From CAYNMC01 sp964398365 (GTDB lineage Bacteria > Patescibacteriota > Microgenomatia > UBA1400 > CAYNMC01), in NCBI GenBank assembly GCA_964398365.1, contig CAYNMC010000024.1, forward strand, positions 1 to 5,926: DNA of 5,926 nt, given 5' to 3'. Of this stretch, positions 1 to 4,983 are shown piece after piece; positions within the stretch are counted from its first letter, which is position 1; every line of letters begins with the position of its first letter. Under the pieces are notes generated by a model. It saw only the letters and a program-made list of their open reading frames with translations, was not told the DNA's origin and searched no databases. Made by a program: the position numbers and the translations under genes.

Positions 1-138
1 TCGAATTTTGTTCAAAAGATACCGCCACTTGGAAATTGAAAGGTTTGGCTTGCTCTCTGCGAGGGCTCGCCAGCAACCTCTTTTTCTGATTGGCGGTGTG
101 TATTTGAAAAAATCCGAACCGATTTTATTAACGGGCTC

Positions 139-180
139 GGCGGGCGGAAGGGCAAAGACCGAACCCCCCTTCCGCCCGCC
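139..180. repeat. Perfect 14-bp GC-rich inverted repeat
   Basis: Positions 139-152 (GGCGGGCGGAAGGG) and 167-180 (CCCTTCCGCCCGCC) are exact reverse complements separated by a 14-nt loop. Pairing continues imperfectly outward. The stem is almost entirely GC in an otherwise AT-rich window. Neither strand shows an immediate T-run, so this is not a standard intrinsic terminator. It could be an RNA 3'-end structure or a dispersed palindromic repeat of this genome. The structure is directly visible; its role is unknown. Confidence 0.8.
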
Positions 181-242
181 TCGCCAAAAAGCGGAAGCAG
201 AAAGGACGATTTCAAGTTTTTCTAATCCCGCTCTGCTGGACT

Positions 243-259
243 GCTCGGCTCTACCGAGC
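243..259 (-). terminator. Small hairpin just past the NTase-like stop codon
   Basis: GCTCGG (243-248) and CCGAGC (254-259) form a 6-bp stem with a 5-nt loop. It starts about 15 nt downstream of the stop codon of the minus-strand gene at 275-1222. There is no U-run after it on that strand, so at most it is a weak or factor-dependent 3'-end structure. Confidence 0.25.
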
Positions 260-274
260 TTGGCGGCAGATTCT

Positions 275-1222
275 TTATTTTTGTTCCACTAATTTTTCGA
301 GCGTAGCTCGAATTTCTGGCGAGACTTGCTGATTAGCCAATACCCTTTCAATAAATTTAGGAACTTTCCTTTCGTATGCGGGTGGATTTTCTTTTCCCTC
401 GTTCATACGAATATGCAATCCTTCCATTGCGTCCTCATAATCCGTAAGTACTTGCTGAGTGATTTGTAATAACTCTTCCTCGCTATACATTGTTCGTAAT
501 GCCCCGTGAAGTTTCCTGAAATCAGTATTAAACTTTTCCGGCTTCTGTTCATAGCTTTGAAGCAGATGCAAGACTTTGTATGCAAGAATAGTATCAGGTC
601 TTGCAACGTAATAGTCTTGCCCCTCTACATTTACTTTCGCGATTCTTCTTGCTCCGTATGCTTCAACAGGATCGCACATTACCTTAATTTGATTTTCGCC
701 CCGTTTCAAAACTTTGCGTCCCGCTTCAGGTACTTCGTCAAAAGATGGTCCGCCGCCACCCCTTTTTAATCTTGTAGGATTTGCTTTGTAGTGGTCCGTA
801 GGGACATAATCTAAATCACCAATTTGGCGAGCAAAAGAAGCCAAAATTTTTCTCGCTGATTCAGGTATTTCTCTAGTGCGAACTTCGGCTAAAGCTGGAA
901 TTTGGGTTTCGTCCATTTCAGTAAAACTTTCCGCACGAGATAAGAGCATAGAGGCCAAAGAACCAGAAAGATAATAATTTATTCTTGTCTCTATGCTTTC
1001 AGGTAGTTTCGGCAATTCAACTGTTGTGCCTTTGTCGTCAATTTCTACAACTGGTTTTCTGCCAGTATCAACTTGTGGCCAACGACTAGTTAAGTACTCT
1101 GCAAATTTCGTTGCCGATTCTAAAATTTCTTTTTGTTCCGGCGTGATTTCTGTTTCCGGTTTCTCCACTTTTGGAGTTTCTTGTAGGGAGGTAAATTGTA
1201 GCGGTCCTTCAAAATTTTCCAT
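275..1222 (-). CDS. Nucleotidyltransferase-like protein, AbiEii-like (putative toxin/effector)
   Basis: This 315-residue soluble protein has no signal peptide or membrane segment. Residues 86-90 (SGSLA) followed by residues 135-138 (GDLD) resemble the hG[G/S] and DxD metal-binding motifs of the DNA polymerase beta-type nucleotidyltransferase fold. Asp184 in KVMCDP is a candidate third carboxylate. Residues 213-238 (LAYKV with K216, then D234) resemble the conserved Lys/Asp helical region of AbiEii-type proteins. The 47-residue gap between the first two motifs is longer than usual, so the family is probably divergent. The N-terminal 80 residues are charged and helical. The ATG at 1222 is the only good start and has no Shine-Dalgarno sequence. 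Known relatives transfer nucleotides to RNA or proteins and act as toxins paired with a DNA-binding antitoxin; that function is inferred here. A broken HTH gene lay directly upstream before an IS inserted 12 nt ahead of this start. Confidence 0.6.
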   Translation of the reverse strand: MENFEGPLQFTSLQETPKVEKPETEITPEQKEILESATKFAEYLTSRWPQVDTGRKPVVEIDDKGTTVELPKLPESIETRINYYLSGSLASMLLSRAESFTEMDETQIPALAEVRTREIPESARKILASFARQIGDLDYVPTDHYKANPTRLKRGGGGPSFDEVPEAGRKVLKRGENQIKVMCDPVEAYGARRIAKVNVEGQDYYVARPDTILAYKVLHLLQSYEQKPEKFNTDFRKLHGALRTMYSEEELLQITQQVLTDYEDAMEGLHIRMNEGKENPPAYERKVPKFIERVLANQQVSPEIRATLEKLVEQK

Positions 1223-1233
1223 ATTGTTTAAAA

Positions 1234-1241
1234 TTATTTTA
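1234..1241. repeat. Target site duplication, left copy
   Basis: TTATTTTA lies immediately outside the left end of the IS1595-family element and is repeated exactly at 2082-2089. Eight-base duplications are the norm for the IS1595 family. On the minus strand this sequence, TAAAATAA, contains the stop codon and last Lys codon of the HTH gene that was there before insertion. Confidence 0.9.
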
Positions 1242-1263
1242 GGTAATTAGTGTGAAACGTAAC
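1242..1263. repeat. Left terminal inverted repeat of the IS1595 element
   Basis: It begins GGTAATTAGTG and shares the inner CGTAAC with the right end. The transposase frame runs into this repeat, with its stop codon at 1247-1249, so coding sequence and terminus overlap, which suits a very compact element. Confidence 0.9.
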
Positions 1264-2037
1264 TAAAATAGGTTGATAAAAACAGTTTGAATAAATTGTC
1301 CTTCCGATGATTAAAGCGATACTCCGCCTCTTTAAGATACATCGGGAAATGATATTTGGAAATTCCCCGATAATTATACAAAATATGCTTCGCAAAACTC
1401 CAAAACCCCTCGATGCCATTGATATAATTCCTGGTTTTCGTATTGACCATGTTTTTAGAATGATCAATCTTGCGGTGCTTACCTAATCGCTTCAACGAGT
1501 TGTAACTCCGGAAAGTGTCGGTGTAATAGACCGTGCCCTTTCTGGTCTTCTTCCTGATAATTGCCATAAGCTCTTCTTTGGACACATGCTCCACAACTCT
1601 CGTATAAACCTTTCCATCACGCTCCAGAAGGCCAAAAACAATGTTTTACCCTTTGCACCTCGTCCACGTCTTCCTTTGCGTCTGCTGCCAAAGTAGCTTT
1701 CGTCCATCTCAACTTCATCGTTCAGTCTGCCGCCTTCCAATTCCGCCACATAATAGATCGCTTCGCGGAGCTTCTGATAAACGCGGGTGATCATCTGGTA
1801 ATCAAGTCCGAGATCGTGCGAGAGACGATATGCCGGCTGCTGTTGATAGAATCCTTGCACGATTGCAATTTCCTTAAGGATCCTTTTCAGCGATTTTTGT
1901 TTTCCCCAGGGTTTGTTCCGGCACTGGATATATCCGCGGCGTGTCCTGGAAACCTTGAACAAACCGCAAAAAACGCACTTTCTGCCCTTCAAAAAGTTGG
2001 CCGCACAACTGAAAACATTATTTCGCCCTTGTGCCAT
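1247..2037 (-). pseudogene. IS1595-family transposase, single frameshift
   Basis: The gene reads from ATG at 2037 through residue 132 (ending KGKT near 1642). It then continues in the -1 frame to a stop at 1247-1249, giving a restored length of about 263 residues, normal for the family. Visible parts are a zinc-ribbon start (Cys21, Cys24 and Cys39, with the expected fourth Cys replaced by Trp44), an HTH-like region (about 68-95), the first catalytic Asp in DESYFG (D112), the second in YTDTFRSY (restored D174) and the Glu of IEGFW (restored E210). Downstream of the break the -1 frame reads VFGLLERDGKVYT, as expected, so the simplest view is loss of one base near 1641-1644. Programmed -1 shifting cannot be excluded, but no canonical slippery heptamer sits at a usable place. 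The product would cut and insert the IS DNA. Confidence 0.88.
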
Positions 2038-2059
2038 ATGGATATTTTAATACCATATG

Positions 2060-2081
2060 GTTACGAAACGCACTAATTACC
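2060..2081. repeat. Right terminal inverted repeat of the IS1595 element
   Basis: Read outward-in on the minus strand from 2081, it begins GGTAATTAGTG and pairs with 1242-1263 at 18 of 22 positions. These ends are the presumed transposase binding and cleavage sites. The transposase start codon lies 23 nt inside this end. Confidence 0.9.
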
Positions 2082-2089
2082 TTATTTTA
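2082..2089. repeat. Target site duplication, right copy
   Basis: An exact copy of TTATTTTA from 1234-1241. Its first three bases form the stop codon (TAA on the minus strand) of the HTH gene, so the duplication preserved that gene's end. Confidence 0.9.
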
Positions 2090-2268
2090 TTAAATCCTCT
2101 ATTGAAACATCCAGTGCTTTAGCAATTTTTGCCATAATATGCACAGTTGGCTTGGTAACGACACCGGCTTCAATTTTTGAAAGCGTTGTGTATTTAAACC
2201 TGATTTTCTTGCTAAATCGTCCTGCGTTAAATTGAGCTTGGCTCGTAGTTTTTGATCTTATACCCCAT
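2082..2268 (-). pseudogene. Cro/C1 (XRE)-type helix-turn-helix regulator, two frameshifts
   Basis: Read on the minus strand from ATG at 2268, the gene begins MGYKIK. It then needs one extra A in the A-run near 2252-2256 to continue as KLRAKLNLTQDDLARKSG. It needs one extra T near 2193-2196 to continue as FKYTTLSKIEAGVVTKPTV and on to IAKALDVSIEDLIK, then TAA at 2084-2082. The restored protein is 62 residues, a single HTH_3 domain of the type found in small antitoxins and operon autorepressors. Before the IS inserted, its stop codon lay 11 nt upstream of the nucleotidyltransferase-like gene, so it was very likely that gene's operon partner. Both lesions are one-base losses in short homopolymers, so either real decay or read errors could explain them. 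Confidence 0.82.
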
Positions 2269-2305
2269 TATATTTTTATCACTCAACACATCTTCAAAGT
2301 TTTAA

Positions 2306-2347
2306 TAGCATAAAATTAAAATGATATTTGCTTTCATTTCTATGCTA
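2306..2347 (-). promoter_or_regulatory. Candidate operator dyad upstream of the HTH gene
   Basis: TAGCATA (2306-2312) and TATGCTA (2341-2347) are exact inverted repeats. Nested inside are AAATGA (2319-2324) and TCATTT (2334-2339), also inverted. The two dyads are not perfectly concentric. They lie about 40-80 nt upstream of the HTH start in very AT-rich DNA, where a self-repressing XRE protein would be expected to bind. Function is inferred from position only. Confidence 0.3.
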
Positions 2348-2444
2348 CCAAAATAAAATGAACTTAATCAAAAAAGGGAAAACATGCTTCTGGCGTCTTG
2401 CTTCGCAAAACAAAGACAAAAAATTAAATTTTGCGCCTAAAATC

Positions 2445-2477
2445 GGCTGGCGAGCCTTAGCTTCAGGCGAGCCAGCC
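2445..2477 (-). terminator. Hairpin downstream of tRNA-Ser, possible terminator
   Basis: GGCTGGC (2445-2451) pairs with GCCAGCC (2471-2477), with further pairing inside after a small internal mismatch. The octamer GGCGAGCC also occurs twice as a direct repeat within the structure (2449-2456 and 2467-2474). On the minus strand it starts 16 nt beyond the tRNA 3' end and is followed by GATTTT, with a longer T-run some 20 nt further on. It could terminate the tRNA transcript. The 11-mer GGCTCGCCAGC at 64-74 recurs here in both orientations, so it may instead belong to a dispersed repeat. Confidence 0.4.
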
Positions 2478-2492
2478 TCAACATTTTCCAAC

Positions 2493-2579
2493 TGGCGGAG
2501 GGTAGAGGATTCGAACCTCTGAGGGCTTGCGCCCACAGGTTTTCAAGACCTGCGCCATAAACCACTCGGCCAACCCTCC
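2493..2579 (-). tRNA. tRNA-Ser (anticodon UGA), CCA encoded
   Basis: The 87-nt gene folds as a class II cloverleaf. The acceptor stem GGAGGGT (5' end at 2579) pairs with ACCCTCC. There is a D arm beginning GCCGAG, an anticodon loop CTTGAAA with anticodon TGA at 2545-2543, and a long variable arm closed by GGGC-GCAA-GCCC. The T arm has loop TTCGAAT between AGAGG and CCTCT. The long variable arm and discriminator G are serine identity features. The terminal CCA is encoded at 2495-2493. It reads UCA-type serine codons. The RAYT-type unit begins only about 10-25 nt from its 5' end, on the opposite strand. Confidence 0.97.
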
Positions 2580-2589
2580 CACAAACTTA

Positions 2590-2647
2590 TTATACTATAC
2601 TTGAAGGGGTAACCCCTTGACAGGGGTAACCCCTAAGGGTAGTATAA
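2590..2647. repeat. Upstream REP-like palindrome cluster of the RAYT gene
   Basis: Two copies of AGGGGTAACCCCT occur in the same orientation, at 2605-2617 and 2622-2634, four bases apart. Each forms a short hairpin with a TAA loop; the first is extended by one more A/T pair. An outer 8-bp inverted repeat, TTATACTA (2590-2597) and TAGTATAA (2640-2647), encloses both. The cluster ends 4 nt before the transposase start codon. Paired short palindromes next to a Y1 transposase are typical of REP/BIME units that RAYT proteins bind and cut. Confidence 0.85.
2617..2645 (+). promoter_or_regulatory. Candidate sigma-70-type promoter of the RAYT gene
   Basis: TTGACA (2617-2622) is a perfect -35 consensus. 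It is followed after 17 nt by TAGTAT (2640-2645), a four-of-six match to the -10 consensus. The -35 box overlaps the junction between the two REP-like hairpins, and the -10 box lies in the outer dyad. Initiation 6-7 nt past the -10 would fall on or next to the ATG at 2652, giving a leaderless message. Binding of the RAYT protein to its own palindromes could therefore block this promoter; that is inference. Confidence 0.45.
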
Positions 2648-2651
2648 AGAT

Positions 2652-3284
2652 ATGCCAAGAAAAAACTCTTTAAAGATATATGTAGAGGGTGGCTATTATC
2701 ATCTTTATAATCGTGGGGTAGAAAAAAGAGAAATTTTTCTTGATGATAAAGACTATAAAGTCTTTCTATATTTTTTGAAAAAATATCTTTCACCCAGTGA
2801 AGAACCAGTCATTTTTCAAAAAAAGAAAAATTTAATCAACCAAATAGAGCTCTTGAGTTATTGCCTTATGCCCAATCACTTTCATCTTTTAGTAAAGCAA
2901 AATGTTAAAGAAGGGATTACCAATCTTATGAATCGTCTCGGTACTAATTATGCTATGTATTTTAATAAACGCTATAAGCGGGTGGGCAGTTTATTTCAGA
3001 GTGTTTATAAAGCAGTCATAGTGGAGAGCGACGAGCAACTTTTACACCTTTCTCGTTATATTCATCTTAACCCACAGGACAAAGTGGGAAAATTAATAGA
3101 TTATCCTTATTCCAGCTATGGTGATTATTTGGGAGTGAGGAAGAGTGAATGGGTACATCCAGAGCAAATTCTTTCATTCTTTAAGAAGAAGAGAAGCAAA
3201 GTTTTTGATTATTTTTCTTACCAGTCTTTTGTAGAAGGTTATAAAGAGGAATATGATTTAGGTGAGCTTCTCCTTGAGGGGTAA
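2652..3284 (+). CDS. RAYT-like Y1 (HUH) transposase, REP-associated
   Basis: This 210-residue protein of the Y1_Tnp superfamily makes single-strand DNA cuts at hairpin-bearing ends through a tyrosine nucleophile. Residues 16-22 (YHLYNRG) match the first conserved strand, and residues 73-80 (MPNHFHLL) carry the HUH metal-binding pair H76/H78. The segment around 100-117 (NYAMYFNKRYKRVGSLFQ) and the RYIHLNP box (135-141, with Y136 the probable nucleophile) are typical of REP-associated members rather than classical IS200. Length is normal for RAYTs, and the basic C-terminal part is variable in the family. ATG at 2652 is chosen because the YHLYNRG strand follows at the usual distance; no ribosome binding site is visible. 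The final Gly and stop codon (3279-3284) are encoded inside the downstream palindrome. The frame is intact, so the enzyme may be active. Confidence 0.93.
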   Translation: MPRKNSLKIYVEGGYYHLYNRGVEKREIFLDDKDYKVFLYFLKKYLSPSEEPVIFQKKKNLINQIELLSYCLMPNHFHLLVKQNVKEGITNLMNRLGTNYAMYFNKRYKRVGSLFQSVYKAVIVESDEQLLHLSRYIHLNPQDKVGKLIDYPYSSYGDYLGVRKSEWVHPEQILSFFKKKRSKVFDYFSYQSFVEGYKEEYDLGELLLEG

Positions 3285-3306
3285 CCCCTAACTAGGGGTT
3301 ACCCCT
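3277..3306 (+). terminator. 14-bp REP-like inverted repeat acting as RAYT terminator
   Basis: Positions 3277-3290 and 3293-3306 are perfect 14-bp reverse complements separated by only two bases. They consist of one direct and one inverted copy of AGGGGTAACCCCT. TTTAATTT follows at once on the plus strand, so this is a plausible intrinsic terminator as well as a REP-like element. It overlaps the last codons of the transposase. Confidence 0.75.
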
Positions 3307-3319
3307 TTAATTTAAAGGG
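3303..3319. terminator. 8-bp palindrome shared by the converging genes
   Basis: CCCTTTAA (3303-3310) and TTAAAGGG (3312-3319) are inverted repeats around a single base. The palindrome overlaps the last bases of the 3277-3306 hairpin and contains the stop codon (3312-3314) of the minus-strand phosphoesterase. It may help end transcription from that side. Confidence 0.4.
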
Positions 3320-4178
3320 TTAGCCTTTCCTTTTCCTCAAAACTGCCGTCTTTAAAGAGGGTGACTTCCAAAAACCGGGGCGATTGGAAGTTGCGTTCGG
3401 CAGCGAGTGCACCGCTGACTAGCATTGGTACCTGATAACCATCAGGGCAATCATAATAATATTTGGAGAAGCTGTGCAGATGACCGGCGACGGCGAGTCG
3501 AACCCGCTTTCGACAAAGCCAATCTCTTAATTGCGTCGCTTGTTGGGCAACTCGCTGGCTGTGTTGACCCATGAGCCGCTCGCTTAGCGGATGAAACAAA
3601 GGTTCATGGCTAAAAACCAGCGCCGGCTGCTCGATTTTCAGACAATCAAGGATTTCTTGCCAGGCCGAAGCCGTTAAACCTTCTTTTTCATCAGCATTAT
3701 TGATAAAAATAAAATTAAAATTGTTTAAGGTCAAGCATGCTGGTAAAGACTCTTTCTTAAAAACCTCCTGCCAAGAATTATTAGGGGCTAAACCTAAGTG
3801 TCGACTATACCAAACATCATGATTTCCCGGCAGAAAATAAAATGGAGCGATAATTTGATCAAGGATTTTTTTTCCTGCCAAAAGTTCTTCTGGCTCTCCG
3901 ACATTGGTGAGATCACCCAGAAAAATGACCAGACTAAAATTGTCTTGATTGATTAAGTTGACGGCTTTTTCCAGATTTTGCCAACTGTGGTGGACGTCGC
4001 TTAAGAAAGCAATTTTGAGTGAAGGTGGCGAACAGCTCATTTTTTGCCATGGTGGTGATTCTTGGACGGCGCTGCGGCGGGGTAGATATGGTTCATAAGC
4101 ATAGTAGTAATATAGAAAACCACTTCCCAGCAGCAGAAGGTTAAGGAAAATCAAAAAGATGAGTTTTAAGCGTTTCAT
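3312..4178 (-). CDS. Membrane-anchored or secreted calcineurin-like metallophosphoesterase
   Basis: This protein is predicted to hydrolyse phosphoester bonds using two metal ions, outside the cytoplasmic membrane. Numbered from the Met at 4178 (288 residues), residues 1-5 are basic and about 6-27 form a Tyr/Leu-rich membrane segment or uncleaved signal. The family motifs follow in order: SDVHH (D61, H63), GDLTN (D89), GNHD (N119, H120), SHEP (H191) and AGHLH (H233, H235). All metal ligands are present, so it should be active. The frame is open up to 4250, with other starts at 4214 and 4250. I prefer 4178 because it puts the basic residues directly before the hydrophobic segment; the choice is not certain. 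The substrate is unknown; relatives act on nucleotides, lipids such as UDP-diacylglucosamine, or phosphoproteins. It converges on the RAYT gene and appears to be monocistronic. Confidence 0.92.
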   Translation of the reverse strand: MKRLKLIFLIFLNLLLLGSGFLYYYYAYEPYLPRRSAVQESPPWQKMSCSPPSLKIAFLSDVHHSWQNLEKAVNLINQDNFSLVIFLGDLTNVGEPEELLAGKKILDQIIAPFYFLPGNHDVWYSRHLGLAPNNSWQEVFKKESLPACLTLNNFNFIFINNADEKEGLTASAWQEILDCLKIEQPALVFSHEPLFHPLSERLMGQHSQRVAQQATQLRDWLCRKRVRLAVAGHLHSFSKYYYDCPDGYQVPMLVSGALAAERNFQSPRFLEVTLFKDGSFEEKERLTL

Positions 4179-4380
4179 TTTAATTTTTAATAGGACCCGA
4201 CTAGCACTTAGCATGTTAAAATAGCTAAATGTCTTGTCATAATAGACCAATTACTAATTATGAAACGAAAAATCATTTCTTGTTTCTGTTTAGACTTAAC
4301 AGCTACCCAAACAAGTAAATTGTTAGGCCTAAATAGGAACACGATTAAATTAATAAGTACTTTAACATATGCCGTAAAGT
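4179..4380. other. Intergenic region between phosphoesterase and decayed transposase
   Basis: No intact gene is visible. The minus strand should hold the phosphoesterase promoter: TATTAT at 4244-4239 is a five-of-six -10 match but lacks a good -35 partner. The right half (about 4305-4380) probably contains the eroded N-terminal part of the second IS1595-type transposase, but I cannot follow a reading frame through it. Confidence 0.4.
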
Positions 4381-4900
4381 CATTTACCAGTATCAGTTAT
4401 CCCAGAAGAAACTGTTATTGGCAAGCTTTAGATTGATGAATCCTACTTTGGACCAAGAAGGATAGCCGGTAAAATAAACAAAAAAGGCAGAAGTACCCAT
4501 AAACAACCGGTGTTTGGTATTTTTGAAAGAAATCGCCGAGTTTACACAGAAATTATTCCTGTTGCGGTCTAAGAACCTTGAGGAAAATCATTTCTGGTAA
4601 AATTAAACCTGGCAGTACTGTTTATTCTGACAATTGGAGAGGATACAATGGTTTGTTAATACCGATTTTGAGAAACATTATCGGGTCAACCACTGTAAGG
4701 ATATCTTTTCCAGAAATGGGATCCATATCAATGACATTGAGTCATTTTGGGCTTTTACGAAATACCGTTGGGTCAAGTTCAAGGGAATTAAAAAAAACTT
4801 CCACTTTCACCTTAAAGAGTGCGAGTGGTCTTGGAGAAAACGCCACCACAACTTGAACAAAATCTTTGGCAAATTGTTAAAGTGCCATCTAGACCCTTAA
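4381..4900 (+). pseudogene. IS1595-like transposase remnant, multiply disrupted
   Basis: Three frame segments together read as the C-terminal two thirds of an IS1595-type transposase. The first contains VIPEETVIGKL, a TAG stop at 4429-4431 in place of a probable Glu codon, then IDESYFGPRR with the first catalytic Asp, and KQPVFGIFERNRRVYTEI. It breaks near 4560-4572. The second holds SGKIKPGSTVYSDNWRGY with the second Asp and breaks near 4655. The third holds VNTDFEKHYRVNH, NDIESFWAFTK with the catalytic Glu, and a C-terminus ending at TAA 4898-4900. Each shift equals loss of one base. The zinc ribbon and HTH are not recoverable. Its sequence differs greatly from the IS1595 transposase at 1247-2037 (for example IESFWAFTKYRW against IEGFWSFAKHIL), so it is a separate, older arrival. 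Confidence 0.85.
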
Positions 4901-4916
4901 TTATTGGCTGCAGGAG

Positions 4917-4946
4917 ATTTCCTTGCTTATGGTTTTTTAAGGAAAT
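4917..4946 (+). terminator. 8-bp inverted repeat downstream of the transposase remnant
   Basis: ATTTCCTT (4917-4924) and AAGGAAAT (4939-4946) are exact reverse complements around a 14-nt loop that contains a T6 run. It lies 17 nt past the remnant's stop codon. It may be an old terminator or part of the IS end; the stem is AT-rich and weak. Confidence 0.3.
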
Positions 4947-4983
4947 TTGCTTGGGTCAACTTGTTGCAATCCCATAACACCCT

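Larger units (their letters stand above)
1..274. other. GC-rich intergenic stretch with hairpins, no convincing gene
   Basis: I see no convincing gene here. Open frames exist on both strands, but their translations are rich in Arg, Pro and Ser, show no recognisable motif and overlap each other, so I treat them as chance. The stretch is clearly more GC-rich than its surroundings and holds several inverted repeats: 109-114 with 121-126, 139-152 with 167-180, and 243-248 with 254-259. It lies just beyond the stop codon of the minus-strand nucleotidyltransferase-like gene, so these hairpins could shape the 3' end of that transcript. None is followed by a U tract on the minus strand. Confidence 0.5.
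1242..2081 (-). mobile_element. IS1595-family insertion sequence, 840 bp, complete ends
   Basis: The element starts at 1242 with GGTAATTAGTG, and the reverse complement of its right end at 2081 starts identically. The terminal repeats (1242-1263 and 2060-2081) match at 18 of 22 positions: 11 identical outer bases, a variable patch, then a shared CGTAAC. A perfect 8-bp duplication flanks it at 1234-1241 and 2082-2089. It carries one transposase gene on the minus strand, interrupted by one frameshift. Intact ends and an exact duplication indicate a fairly recent insertion. It landed at the stop codon of the HTH gene and 12 nt before the start of the nucleotidyltransferase-like gene, separating the two without destroying either frame. 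Confidence 0.93.
2604..3306 (+). mobile_element. RAYT-REP unit (transposase flanked by its palindromes)
   Basis: The Y1 transposase gene is bracketed by four copies of the same 13-nt palindrome: 2605-2617, 2622-2634 and 3277-3289 direct, and 3294-3306 inverted. This is the arrangement called a REPtron in other bacteria, where the single-stranded hairpins are the substrate of the RAYT enzyme. I cannot see whether the same palindromes are scattered elsewhere in the genome, which would decide between a domesticated RAYT and a mobile IS200-like element. There is no target duplication, as expected for this enzyme class. Confidence 0.6.
4305..4956 (+). mobile_element. Possible outline of a second, decayed IS1595-type element
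   Basis: The transposase remnant at 4381-4900 must have belonged to an IS. Possible eroded ends are ACCCAAACAAG starting at 4305 and, on the other strand, ACCCAAGCAA starting at 4956, which share ACCCAA then CAA. The flanking 8-mers (4297-4304 and 4957-4964) match at only four positions, so no target duplication survives. The end assignment is tentative; the existence of an old IS here is not. Confidence 0.3.

Noticed and set aside
8..292. A 94-codon plus-strand frame and an opposing 67-codon minus-strand frame (12-215)
   Set aside because: They overlap each other, run through the GC hairpin and show only low-complexity Arg/Pro/Ser sequence with no motif.
1648..1656. Canonical A-AAG-GGT slippery site for programmed -1 frameshifting in the IS transposase
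   Set aside because: After slipping there, the next codon in the -1 frame is TAA, so it cannot produce the fusion.
1816..2076. Plus-strand 86-codon frame inside the IS
   Set aside because: It is the antisense of the transposase HTH and zinc-ribbon region; the minus-strand reading has family motifs.
2328..2536. Short frames on both strands across the tRNA-Ser region
   Set aside because: They run into the tRNA gene and its hairpin, and their translations are structure-derived, not protein-like.
4179..4250. N-terminal extension of the phosphoesterase to the start at 4250
   Set aside because: The extra 24 residues precede the basic-plus-hydrophobic signal and overlap a likely promoter; the Met at 4178 fits a membrane anchor better.
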